Positions 1-6,462 of a DNA stretch of 10,535 nt are shown here, piece after piece; the stretch's first letter is position 1; each line of letters begins with the position of its first letter. The translations under genes were made by a program, and so were the position numbers. The notes beneath the pieces are model-generated. The model saw only the letters and a list, made by a program, of their open reading frames with translations. It was not told the origin of the DNA and did not search any database. This stretch comes from Baffinella frigidus. Its lineage: Eukaryota > Cryptophyceae > Cryptomonadales > Baffinellaceae. Location: positions 264,074-274,608 of the forward strand of contig MU646914.1 of assembly GCA_026770585.1 (NCBI GenBank), given 5' to 3'.

Positions 1-72
1 CTCTCTCTCTCGCTCTCTCTCTCTCCCTCTCGCTCGCGCGTCTCTCTCTCTCTCCTCTCGCTCTCTCTCTCG

Positions 73-103
<31 letters not shown>

Positions 104-213
104 CCTCTCGCTCGCGCGCGCGCGCGCTCTCTCTCTCTCCCTCTCGCTCCCGCTCTCTCTCTCCCTCTCTCTCCCGCTCTCTCTCTCTCTCTCTCTCCCT
201 CTCTCTCTCTTTC
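1..213. repeat. (CT)n microsatellite with CGCT and CCCT interruptions
   Basis: Nearly pure pyrimidine-rich dinucleotide repeat on + with interspersed CG and CC steps, including a short (CG)n run near 113-126. It begins before the window. No coding signal. Confidence 0.95.
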
Positions 214-463
214 TTGCCCCGTGCCCGCGCCCCTGTCCTTGTACTACTGTCACGTCCCGAAAGTAGTACCGGGCTGTAACAAGGCGGTACAAAAAGGTAC
301 AAGCCGGTACAAAAAGTTACTACCGTCACGTCCAAATAAGCCGTCCATCTAACATAGATAGGCCACACCCACAAGAATTTTCGGGAGGCCCGTGCCCGCG
401 CCCCCTGACACTCCAGATGACACTCCAGATCAACAACTTGGGAACGTTCAGGGAGCAGGGTTC
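214..463. other. Non-coding stretch with small duplications
   Basis: No exon found. It holds a 20-bp tandem pair at 281-320 (AAGGCGGTACAAAAAGGTAC and a three-mismatch copy) and a 12-bp tandem pair GACACTCCAGAT at 407-430. CCCGTGCCCGCGCCCC occurs at 218-233 and 389-404. TACTACNGTCACGTCC occurs at 242-257 and 318-333. An 8-bp inverted repeat GTACTACT/AGTAGTAC lies at 241-269. A family A-like left end (CCACACCC...GAATTTTCGGG) is at 363-386. Confidence 0.6.
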
Positions 464-587
464 AGGTTTAGGGTTTAGGGTCTAAGGGGTCTCCCTCCTT
501 AACCCTAAACCCTAAACCCTAAACCCTTAACCCTAAACCCTAAACCCTAGAACCTAAAACGTAAACCCTGAACCCTGACCCCTCAAC
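464..587. repeat. Head-to-head telomere-like tract
   Basis: Short G-strand segment 464-480 (GGTTTAGGGTTTAGGG), a spacer with GGGTCTAAGG...CTCCCTCC, then C-strand CCCTAAA heptamers 501-587 decaying to CCCTGAA. It lies just upstream of type-1 exon 597-677, and its arrangement resembles the tract upstream of exon 6646. Confidence 0.85.
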
Positions 588-596
588 AATAACAAG

Positions 597-677
597 GTAA
601 CCGGAAGCGTGAAGTGCTGGGGCAGAAACCAAGCCGGCCAGCTTGGAAACGGCGACTACGCTGAAACCAATACTGCG
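597..677 (+). CDS. RCC1 type-1 exon 1
   Basis: Acceptor AACAAG at 591-596, donor GTAAGA at 678. The 27 codons read VTGSVKCWGRNQ, then AGQLGNGDY, then AETNTA, matching the conserved tryptophan-glycine and GQLG core of an RCC1 repeat. This is the best-preserved repeat in the window. The preceding type-2 half is not found upstream, so the gene either enters from the left or has lost that exon. The telomere-like tract 501-587 ends about 10 bp before the acceptor. Confidence 0.8.
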
Positions 678-3600
678 GTAAGACAGGGCCCCCCAATTAC
701 GGCGCCAAGCTAACGCCAGCATTAGTGCTGCCGTACGCAAGAGGGTAGGACCATACGGAATGCCGGAATTGCAATACGGAAGCACACTGCGGAATGCCGG
801 AATTGGGTTCACGCCGGAAATAGATGCAACGCCGTGATGCCTATCAGGGCCCGATTCTGACGCAAATTTGGTCACGTGACCCCCGGGTGTCACAAAAACT
901 TGGTATTCCACCGTGTGGCCACACAGCGGATTTTGAAGAGATGTCGTGAATGATCCGTAAGTGGATCATGCATAGAAAAGTACGGTAGGCAATACCGTAG
1001 GGGCATACTTATATCCAGAGGATATCCTAACCGCAACCTCATAGGCTAACGGACCAAAAATGGGGTAGTTAGGCCTACGGTATTGCCTACCGTAGGCCGT
1101 AGGGCTCCTATGACCAAAAATTCTTAGGATTTTGGCCTACAGTAGGAGGTCCTAGGCAATCCCGTAGGCCTAACTACCCCATTTTTGGTCAGTTACCCTA
1201 TTAAACCTGGTGGCTCAGCCACTAGGAATCGCTTCGAAGCTTGCTGTGTGGAAATAGAGCTTTATAATAGTTCCTCTTCAGGCCCCGAGTTGGTGTGTGG
1301 CGATCGGTCATCGGGTCCATTGATCCAATCTATTTCAGATCCGGCGCAACGTTGGAGCCATTGCGTATTTTTTCTTAGTATATCACCCAGTATACAACGT
1401 ATACTAAAAAAAAGTACGCGATGGCGTATACGTTGTATACTTGGTGTCATACGACTCTGGGTTGGTAATTCTTCGACATGTTCTTGTCTCGTGTCGCCTC
1501 TTCCGGAGCGGCGAGCACTTCCTTATTCGGTGTGTACCGCAACGCGTGTAGACGGACGCCTGCTGAGATGACTTGCATTGACGCACACGAATAGTACGAC
1601 TCTTCAGAGAAAATAGGGTTAAATTAATAGGCAGTATTATATCAATAGCCTGGTCCGAAACCTCATCGATGCCAGGGTAGTTTCCACACAGCAGCGGGCT
1701 ACCAAGGCAGCGGGCTACCAAGGAATTTTGCGCCCGAATCGGGCCGAGACTGCTCAACCATATGCGTAGCAACCCCCCTATGCCCGTACGGCATTACCTA
1801 CCGCAGGTGCTATGGTTCAGTATATTCACGAACCACCCTGGAGGCAACTTATGGGCAAATTTTAAGTCAATCTCCCACGAATGCCCAAGATTCCGGTGGC
1901 GTTTGCCTTAGGTTGACTTACGAAACCATCGATTTGCCCATAGGTTGCCTCCACGGTGGATCCCTCGTAACCCGCTGTGTGGACAGGAACGCACGCGTCT
2001 TCATCCGGGAACAAGTTAATGGGGTAATGGACCAAAAATGGGGTAGTTAGGCCTACGGGGTTGCCTAGGACCTCCTACGGTAGGCCAAAATCCTATGGCT
2101 TTTTGGTCATAGGAGCCCTACGGCCTACGGTAGGCAATTCCGTAGGCCTAACTACCCCATTTTTGGTCCGTTAGCCTATGAAAGTATTTTGCTTTCACGA
2201 CGCTGGCAACGAAAATTACTACACGCAAAAAACAACAGTGTCAACATTTTCGTGCTAATTCTTTTGAAAAAAGATTTCCGGATGAGACTGCTTCAGTGGT
2301 TGCTGCGGAGTGCGGTGGGGTGGAAGTAAACCCTGGACCCTGAAACCTGAACCCTGAACACTGAACACTGAACACTGAACACTGAACACTGAACACTGAA
2401 CACTGAACACTGAACACTGAACCCTGCACCCTCCACTCTCCACCCTGTCCCCTGCACCCTGTCCCCTGCACCCTGAATCCTGAGCCCTGAACACTGAACA
2501 CTGAATCCTGAGCCCTGAACACTGAACGCTGAATCCTGAACACTGCACCCTGAACCCTGCACGCAACCTCCAGGTTGACAGCTCGTAAGAGCGGCCGACA
2601 CAGGGTACAGTAAGTTCATAGGATAACGGACTAAAACTGGGGTAGTTAGGCCGACGGTATTGACTACGGTAGGCCGTAGGGGCTTGGGAGGGCTCCTACG
2701 AAAAACCCTACGGCCTACCGTAGGTAATACCGTAGGCCTAACTGCCCCATTTTCAGTCCGTTACCCTATTAAAGTAGCACAATGCGTATGGCATGCGCGA
2801 TGCTGGCGATGAGTGTTTGGCAATAAATAAAATAAAATAAATCCAATAAATAAATTACCAATCTCTCTCCAGGTGGACGTACAGACACCCTAAAACCTAC
2901 ACCCTAAATCCTACACCCTAATTCCTAACCCCTAAACCTTCAACCCTAAACCATACACGCTAACACCTAAAACCTATGTACTATCAACCCTACACCCTAC
3001 ACCCTGCACTCCAAATCCTGAACCTTACACCCTACACCCTCTCCAGGGGGACGTGCTGAATCTTGGCGGAAGCGCTGTCGCGATCACGGCGGGTTGGGGT
3101 CTCACATGTGCCCTCATGGTCACGAGCCCCCCTATACCAATCTGCCTCGGTGCCGTGAGGAGTTCCCCGCCCAGAGTCGGAGTCGGAGTTCCCATCCCAC
3201 CTACGCCGCATCAAACGACTTGGAGCCCTGATGGTCCGAGAGGGAGGGAGAAAACCGGACACCCTGCACCCTACACCCTACACCCTCAACCCTCAACCCT
3301 CAACCCTACACCCTACACCCTACACCCTATACCCTATACTCTAAACCCTACACTCTACACTCTACACCCTACACCCTACACCCTACACCCGTCACCCGTC
3401 ACCCGAAACACTAAACCCTACATCCTACACCTTACACTCTAAACCGTACACCCTCAAGTCTAAACCCTGAACCCTACACCCTATACCCTATACCCTACAC
3501 CCTACACCCTACACCCCACCCGACACCCGACACCCTAAAACCTACATCCTAAATTCTAAACCCTAATTCCTACACCCTAAACCCTGAACCCTAAACCATA

Positions 3601-5745
3601 CACCCTAACACCTGAAACCTATATACTATCGACCCTACAACCTACACCCTGTACCCCAAACCCTAAACCTTACACCCTACACCCTAAACCCTATTCTCTG
3701 AACCCCAAACCCTGAACCCTGAACCCTCAACACGCTAACCCCTAGCCCCTAACCCCTAACCGGTAAACACAGAGCACTGCCACGATCAAATGCTGGGGGA
3801 CGAACGGCCACGGCAAACTTGGCATCGGCAGTGATCAGGCCGACAGCTCGACGCCGGTACCACGCCAGGCCACGAAAAACATCCACTTTTGACATCTTTC
3901 AAGGGAAATGCCTTGAATTCTCAAGTCAACGACGACAGATCTGTCGTGGATAAGGCGTCGGTTTCCCTCGATCATTCTGGCGTGGTAGGTCGTTGATCTT
4001 CCCGCGTTCCTATTTGCGGCCCACGTCTCCATCTCCGTTAAAGGATTGATCAATTGAGTTTGGCGCATCGAAATTTACTATTGTAGAAATGGGCTCCGCG
4101 CGGAATTTTAGAACGTCAGGTAAGGAGGCCAGGAACACCAAAAAATCGATTTTCCAAAAATCGGTTTTGTGACATGTGACGGGTGTTGTTTTCTATTTTA
4201 GGCATCTTGCCCATGCCTAACATTTTCGACGTTTTTTTATCAAATTTCCTGATCTCCTGACCTGACCTTGATTCCGCGCGGAGCCCATTTCTACCATACA
4301 CAAATGCTCTACTATTACTATTACTTTAGTGCGATTCAATTGTGTAGTAAATTTCATTGCCCAAAATTTAATAATCAATACTTCTACGGAGATTAGTTTT
4401 GTACGGGAGTTGGATACTCATTGTTCCACGCCAGGTCGTAAACTGGGATTTCAGTTAAAATTCGTGTTGTTAACTTGATACCGCACAATGCAAAGGACGA
4501 ACTGTCGCATATTACCAGGTCAGTACGTACCATTCAGTACCACGAAACGAAACGTTGCGTCCTGAAATTCCGACTTATGATCTGCCGTGGTCCAGCCTCG
4601 AGTGGCTACCGGGACCGGATATCCGGGCTCAATGTGAAGCGTAGCCTTTTGAGCGGTTCGAGTCTTTTGGTTTTGACCACACATAGGGCTACGAAGGGAT
4701 TTTCGGGCACTCAGTGCCCGAGTTTCCGTTAACTTATCCGTAGGAACCCCCCTATGCCCCTACGGGTTGCATACCGTAGGGTCCCAGGTCTTATCGCTTA
4801 GGGGTTATACAAAATCCCTTTGAAGTACACTGTGTGGATCCCGCTTCATCTCAAACGGGGCCCTTGCAGGACGTGACCCTCAAACATAAACCCTGAACCC
4901 TGAACCCTAATTGCTAAACCGTAAAACCTAAACCCCAACCCCTAAACCCCAAACCCCAAACCCCAAACCCCAAACCCCAAACTCCAAACCCCAAACCCCA
5001 AACCCCAAACCCCAACACCTATCTTGATCTGGCCGAGTTCCTTGAGTAAGGCCCGCAAGAACACATTATCTGTACCACCTGTTAGGCAGACCTTCTGGCA
5101 AGACATCGCACGCGGCTATCGATGACATCGCACGCGGCTATTGATGACATCGCACGCCACTCGACGACCGCAGCGATGGGCGGCTGATGTCGCGTGAGAG
5201 CGTCTTTGGACAGTGTACGCGCCTTTTGATGACATGGTACGCCCCTATTCATGACATCGCACGCCCCTTGATGACCAGGTGGAGATTCCGTCTCTCTCTG
5301 GAGTGCTGAGTGTCGATTGCGGAACGGATCACTGCTGCGCTGTTCTGGTACCCACCGACCCTCACGCCCGGAGTAAATCGATCACTTTTTGGAGCCATTT
5401 TCTTCAGCCAGCCCGCCAAATTCGACTGGCTGGCTGGGTAAATCTGAGATCTTACAATCGACGATTTGCTCATCGACGATTTGCTCATCGGCGATTTGCT
5501 CCTCCCATGAGGGTTGTTGGAAGGTCCCCCAACGCATCTTTTTAAATGATGTATTTCAACCCGCATTTCGGATTTTCATCCTAAGGGTGGCCGCCCTAAT
5601 TCCGGTGCTGACCTGATTACGTCAGCCCGGGGGGGGGGGGTGCTGTCTCATCGCCCTACTCGTTCAACCTATCACGTATTCGCGCTGCAATTGAACGCAT
5701 TGTGTTATTCTGGCAAGTGTGCAGGACGGACACACTCCCTGTGTG

Positions 5746-5789
<44 letters not shown>

Positions 5790-5930
5790 CCTAACCGTTT
5801 GCAATGTGGGAGGGTGGGTCGGAATGGCGCAATTAGGTTCACGCCGGAATTAGGGCGGGTATCCTTGTGGAATGGGGTGGGTGCTAGCGTGGTTCTGGGG
5901 CAGGGTCGGCGCCTGTAGTGCGGGAGAGAT

Positions 5931-6017
<87 letters not shown>

Positions 6018-6409
6018 AAGAAACACATTATGTGCCACAAGGTTCCACTCCAGAAACTCGGCCAGATCTGATGTGAAAACCTTTGCAATTTCAAAAACTG
6101 GATTCAATGAACATTACTACACGTTTGCTTGAATATTACTAGTAAAGATGGTTGTGTAGATTTCATTACTTTAGTTTTCTAAATTAAAAAGGTTTCTTCT
6201 TCTTCTTCTTTATTACTCTCGATACAGGTCCTAGAAAGGCCCTTTAGCCTTGAGTTGAGTGATACAATGTCTATGAGCCTCAAGAGAGTGCCCGCACCGG
6301 AAATGAAAATACTACGTCAAAGGTTTCCACATGAGATTAGGCACTTGCGAATGCTAGGTTTAGGGTTGATGTGCAGGGTGTAGGGTCTCAGGTATCTTCC
6401 TCCGCAACC

Positions 6410-6462
<53 letters not shown>

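Noticed and set aside
540-911. 123-residue - strand ORF
   Set aside because: It crosses RCC1 exon 1 antisense and element G1. Its similarity to the 5705-6094 peptide comes from shared family G DNA, not from a gene.
2356-2418. CRISPR-like regular repeats
   Set aside because: The 7-bp units are contiguous with no spacers, and the context is eukaryotic intron DNA.
2241-2619. Three overlapping - strand ORFs rich in FRVQ/FSVQ/CSVF
   Set aside because: A 7-bp repeat without stops on - is open in all three frames. The peptides simply translate (AGTGTTC)n and variants, and they have no domain.
3053-3442. 129-residue + ORF with YTLHP repeats
   Set aside because: Only its first 22 codons are real (RCC1 exon 2). 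The rest is intron and translated CCCTACA repeats.
5249-5616. Overlapping ORFs with RRFAH or SPMSKSSMSKSS repeats
   Set aside because: The repeats come from a 15-bp tandem repeat (a multiple of three, so it stays open). Only 5279-5347 has homology support.
5705-6132. ORFs with long (SL)n or (ER)n runs on both strands
   Set aside because: They are translations of the CT/GA microsatellites joined to family G sequence; low complexity and open on both strands.
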